Shown here one piece after another: positions 40,534-53,600 of a DNA stretch of 64,000 bases. Each line of letters begins with the position of its first letter. Positions within the stretch are counted from its first letter, which is position 1. The notes under the pieces are model-generated. The model saw nothing but the letters and a program-made list of their open reading frames with translations, did no database searches and was not told where the DNA came from. Both the position numbers and the translations under genes were made by a program. Source of the DNA: Antedon mediterranea (Eukaryota > Echinodermata > Crinoidea > Comatulida > Antedonidae); contig NC_092674.1 of assembly GCF_964355755.1 (NCBI RefSeq), forward strand, positions 10,607,001-10,671,000, in the 5' to 3' direction.

Positions 40534-43500
40534 CTAGACTAGAATTACATTTATTTCAATATGAATGTTATTCTTGTATTCACTGATTAATGCCTTTAGA
40601 CTGAGTAGTCTTCTGACTGAGTAGTCTTCTGACTGCTTCGTCTTTGCTGCTTTGGTATGAGGTTTAGGATGAGATCTAGGCCTAACATAAATGTAATGAA
40701 CAGAAATCCACACAAACACAAATACGTTCATTTGTTTTTATTAAAATACCTCAAATATGTACACATGAACAAGAGGATCGTACACTATTTAATACTACAA
40801 TAATCTTATACAAAACATCTCACAAAAAAGTTATTCTCGTAAAAGCAGGTAAAACAGACTGAGAATTGGTTACAATTCCATCTGTTTTTTTCATGAAAAC
40901 AGCCTTGATGAAACAATTCTCGTGCATTCACCTTGTTTCGGCCAATGCTAACCACATTTGATGCAAAAAAAAAAATTGTATAGCTACAATATATAAAAAT
41001 AAATTGATTAACAGCAAGTTAGGGAGGGGTGTAGCTTGATATCTTTGATTCTCTTTTACAGCTTTTGCTCCTGAGTAAAGTTATAATATTTCCAGACATG
41101 TTTTCTTCTAGACTCCTATTAGATAAAAATAAATAAACAAACGAATTTGTTCCCAGTTTAACAAAAACATAATTTAAAATTGAGGCTCTACAGAATATAC
41201 TGAGATTTCATTCAATTTAAACTTTTTAACAATTTGTGTTAAATTTCAAAATAGGAGTTTTTTGGCAAAAACACCTCAATAAAAAAATTATAAATTCACA
41301 GTTACAGGGTATCATCTTTTGTTGCAAATACATTTAACCACCAAAACGATGTTTTCAACCATAAAATATTAGAGTTATTCTGATGTTATTCACTACTCTG
41401 TATTACAGAATGCATATAAAACTGGGCAAATTATAAATACAGTACTGGCTACTCCTTGAAATAAAACTATACCACCATGAATCTGAGTTTTAATTGTAAT
41501 ACCTCCAGTACTAACGAATGTAAAAGAAGTAAACACATTTAATACACCACTAAAAATAGTACTGTTACCATACTTGTAAAAATGCCATGTGTTGCTACCA
41601 TCGCTTTCAATTTATGGATTCAGAAAATTAAATTAAATTCATGTGAACTGCCAGGAGAGGAGATGGGTGCAATTTTAAGGGTACTAACATACTTAGTGAC
41701 CGTCACGCATAGGAACTCTTTAAACCACACAATTCACGGTAGAATAACCACAGTATTTTTGCCAAAATATTCCAATTTCTATCCTAATCAGCAGAAAGTT
41801 TATGTTTTATAATTTCCTTTAAAATTAAAGTGATTACATTCTAGGATTAAATTCAACCACTTGGCCTAAAAAGATGACCCTTTTTGAAACTTCAATCCTG
41901 ACTACACGGTGAAAGTGTTAACAAAACAGTTTTTTGGACTAATCTGTTTTCTTATAATATATGAAATAATGTTGACTTTCTCAATATAAAATCACTACTT
42001 GCCCCATGCCTGAACTGTTCAAAATACTAGATTTCTCCAAGTCAAACACAGTCATTGGACCACAAATTTAATTTATTCTAATTAATAATTAGTTAATGTT
42101 AGTTTATTAATAACTCTAAAATTGTGTTTATCATTACAATTTAAATATTAATTACCTAATATTGCAGCTTGAGTATTAAATTTTCTTTTAAATTTTAAAG
42201 AGTAGAAAAATCCTAAATTTATAGAGAATTGAAAGTTATATTTATGAGTTTAGATAAATATAAAAAAACCAAAAAAAAACCAAGATATCCTAAAACAAAC
42301 AAATAAACAAACAAAACCATTAAAATTTTTATATTACAAATGGTAACTCTTGTTTTACAGATATTAATTTTCATTAATAAAATTTAAGTCATTATTTATT
42401 TATTGTGGTGTATAATAAAAATTTAAGTAGTAGTATGTATGTGTAATTATGTAATTCGGATTCATTTAAAATAATTTATTGAAATTTGGAAAGAGAAAAA
42501 AAAATTGAATGTTATGTCTCTAAACACCTCTTATATTTATGTAACCTAATTTCATCTTATTGTAAGGATATGCAATTCATATATTTTTATAACTTCCTAT
42601 AACATGACAATTTTGAAATTAAATTGCAATATTAGACAGACACCAGGAAAAGAAATATGAAATTAACAATCTCTACCACCGGTATTGTGCAACAATATGT
42701 CTTTGTTCCAAGAAAATACAACCTGTTACTATCATTTATTACCTAATAAGGAGAAGTTGTTAGGCTAAACTCCATTGCTTATCGTAAAAACACAAGTTGA
42801 CAGAATTTAGAAATTTGTTGATAATTAAGGGGGGATGATTCTACTACAGTTTGGAAAGTTTGTAAAATAATTGAACGATTAGAGTAAATGCAGTAGATAA
42901 ATGTTTACATTTTCCCTATACTGTACTAGTTTTAAATCTGTTAACATCTAAGTCAAATAATTATGGCATGTTCCGTTAATATAATGTATGGTCAATGAAG
43001 CATGAAAGTGACACAGCATAAAAGTCACCTGATATATTTCAAATTTGCTATTAATGGTTTTAAATTATGTTTTAAATTATGTTTGTTCAATTTAAAACCT
43101 GTTGAACACTGCTAGCATCTATTCACTTGATATATTTTCTCCCAATGGTTTTAGTATGTACAATGTAGCATTATCCATTGAAACAGCATGCTCAATAAAG
43201 CATAAAAGTGTGGCACAGAAACAGAATTTTGAGGTTAAATTAATTGGAGGTATTGGCAACATTTGTGGTTATAGCAACATATTCAGTGGTTATTGGTAAC
43301 TTTGCAACAAAACATGATAATCTACTCTTAGCAACAAAAAGTTTCAACATTCATTAACATTTTTCCAAATTATTTGTTTAAAATTTTGATATTACTCAAG
43401 GTGACATTACAGTGTAAAAATAGAACTAAAGTATACATTCAGACTTTGATATAAATGTTGATATCAACTTTAACATACATATTGATACCAAAATTAATAA

Positions 43501-46259
43501 CAATATTGATGAAAATGTTGATATCAATGTTGTTATCAATATTTGTTATAAATGATATCAATATTTTTTATAAATGTTAACAATGTTGTTATCAATGTTG
43601 ATATCAATGTTAATATCAACTTTGATACCAAAATAAAGGTTACTGAATTTTAGCACTGATTCTGATTGTGAGACATACAAAAAATAATACATATTGCATT
43701 GTTATATATTAAAGTACATTAAAATACATTAAAGTACATTAAAATATATTAAAAGCACATTAGAGCTAGACTCAGCATCCAACACAAACCAAGTACTGGA
43801 AAAAATGGAAACTATCGTTGAGGATAAGAACATATATACACTCACATAACCACTCCCAAATATTTAATCCCCTGATAACCACTCCCTAACAAATAACTCC
43901 ATCAGCCAAAGACACACGTTACCTCAGTCGCTCATATATGAACACATAACTGTCATTGTCAAATATTATCACAACACAATCCATACAAACACTTTCCTTT
44001 CGTTCATACAAAATTGGGGATGATGTTGGCAAATTTCATGTGGTAACAAAAAACAGCTGTTTGCAAAAAGTGCAAAATAAAATTTAAACAATTTTTTTTG
44101 TAATTTGGAAGTGTTTATGGAAAATAAAATCCTAAAGTATTTCTCATTCCTCATTTCGTTATCTAATTGCACACATTGACCTATCACTGAAACATTTGAC
44201 TTGCATCACACACTATCTAACATTCTAACATTTTCAACCCGTAGCTTTTGATTCTATAACACTGCATCAATGAACCATTGCTCACATTCAGCTTCACTTT
44301 CACCACCAGCGCACCATCACACTAACTTGAATACCTCCCAAACGTTAGGTTTTGCATGGATGCTAAATCTTGGTCTAAAGTGTACATGCAGGCGTGGCTG
44401 TATAATACAAACTTGTCTGTATGATGCAGGCCTGGCTGTAGAATTGGCGCAAGACTAAATCTGACTTGAAAACAACAATTTGCGATGCCTGAAGTGTGAT
44501 AAATTTGTATGCAGGTTATATATTGCACAACAAAAAAATATATATATGTACAACACGTTCTAAAGCTTGCGTAAAAGTAGGCAAGATTGAAATTCATATA
44601 AGAACATATGCAATATTTGGATTCAGCCACAGTGAAGCACCCCTGTATATTTTGAGAAAAAAAATGTTGAATGGTTGCATTGGTAATTACCAGAACACAA
44701 ATGCTTCTACCTATCTACAGCTCCAAGTAAGAAAGATGAGATTCCCAGTAATAGTTGCTTAGTAACCGACAACATTTGGTAACATCAAAGGCACAACTGT
44801 TTTTATGGAAGAATTTGAGATGATTTAGGAGTAAACCATAGAGAAACCATTTTGTATAAAACGCTATTTTTTTCTTAATACTGAAATCAGAGAGTAGTAA
44901 GCTGTTTAAAAGATACTGTACAAATTAAAGCTGCTATATAATATTAATTGACTCTAAAAGCCAATTTTGGGGTTTAAATTAAGTGGTTTCACTGGAAATT
45001 CACATTAAGCAGTCTTTAAACATAATATGGTTGCCTCATACATATAATGAAACAACTGCTGGTAAGCAGAGGCTATCAACTTAATTACTGGTTGACGGAG
45101 GCTAACAAGGAATTGCAGGCAATTAAATGTTTGGTTAACAGAGGCTATAAAACACAGTTGATGATGCCATAGGCTTTGCATCAAAACCGACTGATATATT
45201 TTTTTTTAAGATACAGTTCATCGAATTTGTTTTATTTTTCTGTTAATTCATGCACTCTTAAAACTCATAACTCTTTGGTCCATTGATGCTGTTTTTTTTG
45301 TACAAATGTATAGTTCCTCTGCTCTCAAAGTAACTTATATATACACATGTAATCAAATTTAATCCTGGCCTAAAAAAACACCAAGAATTATTAATAACAA
45401 TAAGCTTCATATATCAATCTGTATATGCGCTACTATTACTTGTTGCCAGGAAGTCATCCGACTTCTGTCCCAATTACAGAACAATAGATAGGGTAACGTG
45501 AGTACAGTATTGCAAAAGTGAATAGTGCAATTAAGTAATAGTTAGACATTCTTCCCACACATGATCATACATTAAATTTTACAATCTATCAACAACAAAA
45601 AAAAAAAAAGAGAAAAAAGTTTATAATTTGGCAGTAAATATCAAACTAAAGCAGATGTGATTTGTTAGGGTAAGGGAATGTATAAAAGTACTGACCCTGT
45701 AGTTGAATGTTTGTGTAGACCATTTTTTAAAATCAAGCATGTTAATGGAAGTTGGTTAACCCCTATTCTTTATAGTGGACACCCCTATGCAGGGTTTACC
45801 CTATAAGATTAGGCTGTTGGGTCTCGAACGTGTCCCCTAAATAGGGGTTCAGTTCTCATGTAACATTTTTAAAAATGCATTAATTTTTATCAGTGCATTA
45901 AAAGATTTGTATATTATTAAACGATTTGTATATTATTAAACGCAAGGAGTTGTTGTTGGAATTTGATTAAAATTAATGAATAAATTAACATATTTTTGTG
46001 CAATTAATTGGACCAAATCAATTTTAGGATATAAAATCTTAAAATTAATAAATAATAATAGAGTTGATGTCGTCAAATATCTAAAATATTCAATTTTGTA
46101 GGATTTTCCAAAAATATTTTAAATAAATCTACTAAAATAGGTACTAACTTCAGATACTGAGAGAGTGTTTGAAACAGAATTGGATGCCAAATGAGTCATT
46201 GATATGTCTAATATTACAGAGTTGCATTTGATGAGGTAGGAAGAGTCTTGTACAACAAG
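40534..46259. other. AT-rich interval downstream of PAN3
   Basis: No gene is recognised. It carries many A and T runs and a purine-rich look on both strands. Short simple repeats stand at 43441-43635 (ATCAAT/GATATCAA) and 43700-43755 (ATTAAAGTAC). Part of it could be a long PAN3 3' UTR, but I cannot define a poly(A) site. Open frames such as 44322-44630 and 41582-41812 have no family features. Confidence 0.4.
43441..43635. repeat. GATATCAATGTTGTT simple repeat
   Basis: Irregular repetition of TTGATATCAA, GTTATCAAT and ATATTGAT. Each word is close to palindromic. The period is unstable at 9-18 bases. Confidence 0.7.
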
Positions 46260-47200
46260 CATGTCCCGACTACCAGTGTTTTAACAGCGCTATCTGATGA
46301 CTGAATACTCAAGTTGCTGCTCTTATAAACATCAAAGATGTTATATTGTTTTAGAAACACAACCATGTCTATGTAAGGCCTCACTGATTTCCCAAATATG
46401 AAACATAGGGCGTTCTGAGATGCTATCCTTTGTTTTCTGCTATGATAAAGACACCAATATTGTTCTAGCAACACAACCATGTCTATGCAAGGCCTCACTG
46501 ATTCCCAAATATGAAACATAGGGTGTTCTGAGATGTTATCCTCCTTTGTTTTCTGCTATGATAAAGACACCAATATTGTTCTGACAAAACAACCATGTCT
46601 AGTGCATAAGGACAGTTCTGAGATGTTATCCTCCTTTGTGTTCTGCTACAGTAAGAAACCAATTGTTCTAGCAACACAACCTGGTGTATGTAATGCCTCA
46701 CTGATTTCCCAATATGAAACATAGGGTGTTCTGAGATGTTATCCTCCCTTGTTCTGCTACAGTAAGAAACCAATTGTTCTAGAAACACAACCTGGTGTAT
46801 GTAATGCCTCACTGATTCCCCAAAATGAAACATAGGGTGTTCCAAGATGTTATCCTCCCTTGTTCTGCTACAGTAAGAAACCAATTGTTCTAGAAACACA
46901 ACCTGGTGTATGTAATGCCTCACTGATTCCCCAATTTGAGACATAGGGTGTTCTGAGATGTTATCCTCCTTTGTTCTGCTACAGTAAGAAACCAATTGTT
47001 CTAGCAACACAACCTGGTGTATTTAATGCCTCACTGATTTCCCAAAATGAAACATAGGGTGTTCCAAGATGTTATCCTTTGTGTTCTGCTACAGTAAGAA
47101 ATCAATTGTTCTAGCAACACAACCTGGTGTATTTAATGATTCCTGATTCCTCAATATGAAACATAGGGTGTTCTGAGTTGATATCCATCCTGTTGTGGCT
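46260..47200 (-). repeat. 111 bp tandem repeat, about eight copies, downstream of PAN3
   Basis: The block GTGTTCTGAGATGTTATCC recurs every 107-112 bases, with one 91-base unit. On the minus strand a 171-codon open frame (47010-46495) reads exact 37-residue repeats containing SYCSRT, EHPM and SVRHYIHQVV. The array begins about 500 bases past the PAN3 stop, so it may be in the PAN3 3' UTR in sense orientation. No family is recognised and coding status is doubtful. Confidence 0.85.
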
Positions 47201-47699
47201 ACACAAGGTGTCCCGATAAAACACTCGGATGATCCAAAATTGAAAAAAAAAATGATGTCTACTGACGACCGCAAATCTCTGCCATCAAGAAACCTAGTCT
47301 GTGATGATGTAAATTGTTTTCTGATAAAAAAGTGTCCTAATATAACATCCAAGGAGTCCAAAAAAACCAGTATTGATGTCTAATGGGATGTTGTGATACT
47401 CCTGGTGTTGTGGTATGAAGCCGATAAAAAATGTAAAATTACCAACACATGTACCTGCAAGAGCACTTAACATTTGGCATAAATAATTGGTGCCTTTACC
47501 AAAAACACCATACCACATGGTCAATAAATTACTTGCTTAAATCCAGGTGTTGGATAAATACCTCATGGAAAAAAAAAATATATAAGACCGCAAGACACTG
47601 GCATCCAAAAGCGGCACTTTATGTGAAAGTTTGGCAATAGCCACTTGATTACCTTATATAGTACTAAACGCAATGGAAGAATCTCTTCATTTTTTTATA

Positions 47700-50600
47700 C
47701 TAAACATCTGGTATTTGGGCAGAAGCTCGACTTGCGTGCAAGACTTCTTCAAAAGTGTTCTCAAAACAGTGTTTCAAATCTTTGTAAGAGACAACCAGTA
47801 CGTTCTGCTCATCGCGAGCCATCAGGCACACCTTTTCTGGAACACCAGCATCGAGCTGTAGTAGAAGAAATAATGATTACAAAAAAGTAGTAATATTTAG
47901 TGATATAGGGAGGCAAAGAGTATTACTTGTATAGGCTGCCTTCTCTCATAGTTTTATATCCGAATATCAGGCTGTGTTTCTGCAGCAATAATAATAATAT
48001 TATGGGTTTTTTAACCAATCAAATAATTAATAATTATCATGATTGACATGATCAGACATTACGGAACAACCAAGAGCCCAATCACAACGCAATGATATGT
48101 CCTTCCGGTCAAAGGTTAAAAATTATTAAATGAGATCTACAGGCAGTTTATTGGTTATCATTTAATTTTTATCAGTTACTTATCTGTTACTTTATGGCTG
48201 GGGAAACACGGCCATATGTTCATTTAAAAATGTTGAATGCTTCAATTTCTATGTTTTATTTATTTGTTTATTTTTCCTCTTTTAATTGTAAGAATTATTA
48301 TCAAAAAACATATTTACCGTGCTGACAGCCTAACCATCAAATATTGTATATTAACAGTGCCGATGAAATGGCAATATAAAAATGAAATCTTGGAAAAGGT
48401 TCTCTCTCTCTCTTGCTTAGTTTTTAAAAATGTCTAATAATAAAATTTACCTTATTTAAACACTGCACAATATGAGCCATGTCTATCCACGGTGCGCCTG
48501 TCTCATTAACTTGGTGAAAAAGGTAATCACGGAACAGCTTTAACAAGTAACGATCTCCAGTTTCTGACCATGAAGGATCACCATTAAACCTTAGAAAAAA
48601 AAGTTAAAAAACCATTTGGAGGCTATTTTTTACTAGTACACAGACATTGCTGTAGTGAGGTATAATTAGCAAACCAAACCCCTGTGGGGACTGTGGGTAT
48701 TGCCCTACTTACTCTGGTCTCTCATTGATAACACCAAGTTTTGTGATCAGTCGAAATAATCGGCCATTTTGAACTTCTTTAGCAAGTTCTTCCTCAACGG
48801 AATCCGACCTCATATAAGCTGCATCGAGCTGCGTGTAGAAACGTGCCCCAATCATCGGCATAATGTCGTTAATGCTTTTCGGCCTACCTTGCGGCGTTAA
48901 CAGGTAACTTAAAAAAATGAAAGGTCATAATTACAATATTTTTTTCATATTGAATTAAAAAAAAAAAATAGAAAAATAATTAGTATTTTTAAAGTGTAGT
49001 AAATTGTAACAAATGAGATTCCTTTGGATGAAAATGCAATAATATTTTTTTTTTATTCTTTTTGTAAAATCTGTTTCTGAGTAGTCTTTTACCTAATAGC
49101 ATTATTACAACAGCCCAGTGTGATTGAAGCTTTTAAAATCTAAACGAAAACAAGACAAGCTGGTATTTAAGTGGGGTATAAATTATTTACTTACAGAATA
49201 AGATTTTTGAGATCACTTGAGTAATTAATAGTGACAAGTTCTAACGATGAATGCATTTGGTCACGATGAAGTCCATCCAGGGAGTTGCAGGCTAGAGCTA
49301 AAACCATTCTTCCAAATGCCATTAAGTCCTCTTGCTGCATGAATTAATAAATAATAAAGTTACGAATAAAAAGAAATACTGTAAATTACAAAATTTGTTG
49401 TTAAACAAAGTGTTATGTGCCCAAATATGGTAGTGATATTCCCAAATATGGTAGTGATATGATATCATCATGTTCATATATGGACACATTACATTTTTTG
49501 TCACATAAAATTTGATAGTGTAGTAAGAGCTTAAGAGAGGTTATATTGATGTTAACAGATTCTTTTTTTGGGACTCTAACAGGATTTGAACCCAGGACCT
49601 TGGGATTGGTATGCATCCATGTCAACCACCAATCCACAGTGACACTTACTTTGAGGCAAAATAGGATTTAAAGCAAGACTCAACCCCTCAAAACCCCAGC
49701 ACCTTGTCTATAGGCTTGAATGGTATACAGCAAAGCATTACACAATAAATACTATTATAATTATACTGTAACACCTTTATAAATTCCTGTTATTTGATTG
49801 GATGATTGTGGGTCACATGATGTGCAATAGTACGTACTATTGAACAACCATGTAATAGCACTAATATTGTAAATTTTGTTGTGTATGGAAAAGAAATCTA
49901 CGTAAAATCCAATAGCAGCATTGTCTGTTTGTGCAATGGTAAAAATAATTTAATTCTGTGAAATATGAACTCAGGCTTCATGGAAATAGAATATCATCTT
50001 TAACCTCATTACATTATTTGTACCATTGCACTCATAAACATTCATTATTTTTATATTATTAAATATAATATCTTACCACCAAACATTTGGCAATCATTAC
50101 TTACCTGATAATGGGGTATTACTGTAATAGGATTACCCTGATTTGAGTTGTACGTTAAAACATCAAATATGCCAACACAATTTAATCTTAAACGATTACG
50201 TGCCGTGATGAGCACTTTCCTCGGATCAATAACACGACACGCTAATCCTGCCGCGTGTATTGAACGAATCGTTGAGCTGATTTGCACAATGTACGTCCAC
50301 AAAAGGTTCTCAGGAAGAATACCATGTGGTACGCGCGGGCCATTTCGATCTAGTTGAATAATTATAGAAAGGTTTAAGTTATCATTAAACTATAAGTAGT
50401 TCTGGTCTACAACAGGTGGGCAATAGACCTGTCAATGATGCATTCAGCTCTGTTATTACATAGTTAAAATCTAATATATATTATTCCTATAACTTTAAAC
50501 AGATGATTGGTAAAAAGAAAATGGCTGAAGAACTACTTTCTCTTTTCACTTCTTTATTAATAGTATTATTATTGTTTCTTTACTGCCCAACTATTGTTAC

Positions 50601-53600
50601 TTTGATTATTTCTGGGAGCCTAGGCGTATTATTTTCTGGCAACTTATTTTACAACTTTTTTATGTCATTATATATTGTTTTTATGTCTGTTGAATAACAG
50701 GAGCACTTTAGGGTAGATGCTGTATTAGATAAATAAGGCATTATGGGCAGGCTTAAAATGAGTTTGAGGCTATGTGGAAGACTTGGAAGATGGGTCTTCC
50801 CTTCCCCATGTACTGAATGACATCCTTTATATACGCTCTTCCTGTATGCAAAAGGTCACAGGTTCGAATTCTATCAGATGTACTTACTTTTCATAAAAGA
50901 GTTGCGACCTTTATGATGAAAATGTCTTTGCATTAAAGTCATGGCCCCAGGATGATAATCGTGAACAAAAACCATGGCTGTAAAACAAAACAATAGCACA
51001 GAATAATGATATTGAATAAGACAACTAAAATAATAAATAATTTATTTTCATACAATATAGGGTTTTAAAATATTTTAAATGTAAATATTTTGTGTGCAAA
51101 GGAATTTTAATTTTACTTTTTCCCCCGCAATTGACTTAAAAATGTATTCTCGTCTTTTCCTTTACTATTATTATGTAATGTAATCATGTACAGTAGAACC
51201 TGTATTTTACGTACCCTGATTTTACGTTCCCTTGATTTTACGTACGCTTAAAATAACCGATGACGTCATCATTTTCTTACATTGAGGGCGCAATTTAACA
51301 ACAACAAACAAAGCCATGGCTGTGTGAGGAATTCTGCTGTGTGAGACAAGCTACACACGTGCATTCCCCCTACAGCAGCGACTGTTTTTATTGATAGAAA
51401 GTACAAGAACATTGATATTTTATTTATAACACTTTATTTAAACGCACAGGCTGTATATACTGTACTTTTCTAGTTAGGCCTCACATCTTGCTAGGCCTGA
51501 ATAGTCTAGTAGGCAAGGCCTAGCTAGTGACCACCTGCAAGCTGTACAGTAAAGCAGGCAAACACGGTAGCCTTTATAGCTACGATCTCTACGTATTTGG
51601 GGTCAATTTAAGGTTAACCTCGATTTTACGAATCCCTTGTTTTACGTACGCCTTCCGGTCTTGTACCGTACGTAAAATGAAGGTTCTACTGTATCCTATT
51701 TGAACTTTAAAAATATGTAACATAGCTGATTACATTTTTATTATGAATGACATTGACAAAAAGTTGCGGTACTTTATATGGGCAAACTTGTCCTCAAATA
51801 ATTATGCCATGGTCGAGCCAAACTGCAAATATTTATTATGTAGGCGGGTTATGCTCATATCCTAATCTATGCGTACATTAAAGTACAACAATTATTTAAA
51901 GTTCTATTATGTTTGTATTTAGTCTACTCACACTTGTTAGTTTTAAATATCAGACCTTAATTTAAAAGTGTACAAAAAAAGTGAAAAACATTATCGCATT
52001 GTAAAATTCAAGAATTATCAGTGCATACGGTAATGTATTTTGTTCACAACTACGACGACGTAATTTGTAAACCATTTGATTGGTCAGTTTTAACAATCGT
52101 ATCTTTGAAGTTAAAGTTGAACTTGGTTTAACTTCAACAATTCATTTCAACGTTCATTTTTACCCCCTTTTCTTGTAAAATCATTGACTCATTGTTAATT
52201 CAACGCAATTCGCCGTAATTCAACTTCGACTGGAAAACAGGGTTAAAGATAGTTTTAGTACGCTGTGTTTGGTGTGTGTTTGTTTGTTTGTTCTATTTTT
52301 TGCTCATATAAATATAAAAAATAAAAAAGAACATCAAAAAGTCACAAACTTAAATATTACAAAATCAAACCAATATAAAAATACAAGCTAAGACAGTCCG
52401 GCAACAACTAAAAAAAAGACGAAACACTTTAAGAATCAAGAAAATAAGAAAAAAAAGCAGGACAAAAACAAGAGAAAACCGACAGCAAAAGGGACGCAAT
52501 ACCCAAGGCGAATAAAGACAAAGGACAGGGAACACAGAAAGAAGACAAAAAACGAGTAGGAGCAATGGATAACCCTCTAAAGGTTTGTATTCTGAGGGGT
52601 CCAGAAAGAAAAATGTGAATAAAGAGAAATAATAGTACATTGACAAGACTATGTTCAAAGGTTAGAGAAGGAAGTGGTCAAGATATTTAACCTAGAAAAT
52701 GTATGTAACAAACATGTGATGTCATAATAAGATATGTAAATGATATCACTTTCCGAGAAAATCCCATTAGAATAGTAACATTAAGGCAACGTGAAGGAAA
52801 TCCTGATATACAACAATTCTGACGATAACAATATTTTGAAATACTTCTAAATCACATTTAGGTAGATGAAAAATATTGATATTTAATAAAAACATTCAAA
52901 ATTAAATATTTCATTGTCATCAAATACAGTGGTTTACAATATTTTTTTAATCAAATTATAACATTTTAAGGGAATATCTGATTTTGATTGTAACAGGAAG
53001 GCAACATGAAGGAAATCCTGGTATTACAATTTGGACGATCACAATATTTTTAAATACTCCTAATCAAATTTAGGTAGGAAAAATATTGATATTGAATAAA
53101 AACATCTGAAATTAAATATTTCATTTTCATTTAATAGGATGTCTTACAATATTTTATTACTAAATTATAACAGTTTCAGGGAATAGAATTGTAACAGGAA
53201 GGTAATGCGAAGGAAATCCTGGTACAGTATAACAATTCTGACGATAACAATATTTTGATATACTTCTGAACATTGATAACTTGTGATTTTAAAATAAGAG
53301 GTAAAGGCTATGACACACTAAGACGATAATTGATAAATGGATAAAAATACATTTTTCTTACATAAAACAAAATAAATTCAAAAAGTTTAATTCTAGAAAT
53401 ATAAGATAACCCTTTATACGGTCTGTGATAAAATAATATTTTTTTAAATACAATCATATGATGTCATGATTAATAAAAACAATAAAATCGTATCATCACG
53501 ATATTATTGCTCTTACTAATCATGACGTCATTTGATTGGATATGTTATTTTACGAATAAACGTTTAGGAACCCTTTTGGGTAAATGCTATGTTGGATAAA

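Noticed and set aside
52365-52658. Hydrophobic 97-codon open frame, minus strand (membrane-protein look)
   Set aside because: It is the complement of an A/G-rich stretch, which forces Leu/Phe/Val codons; no start context or family likeness.
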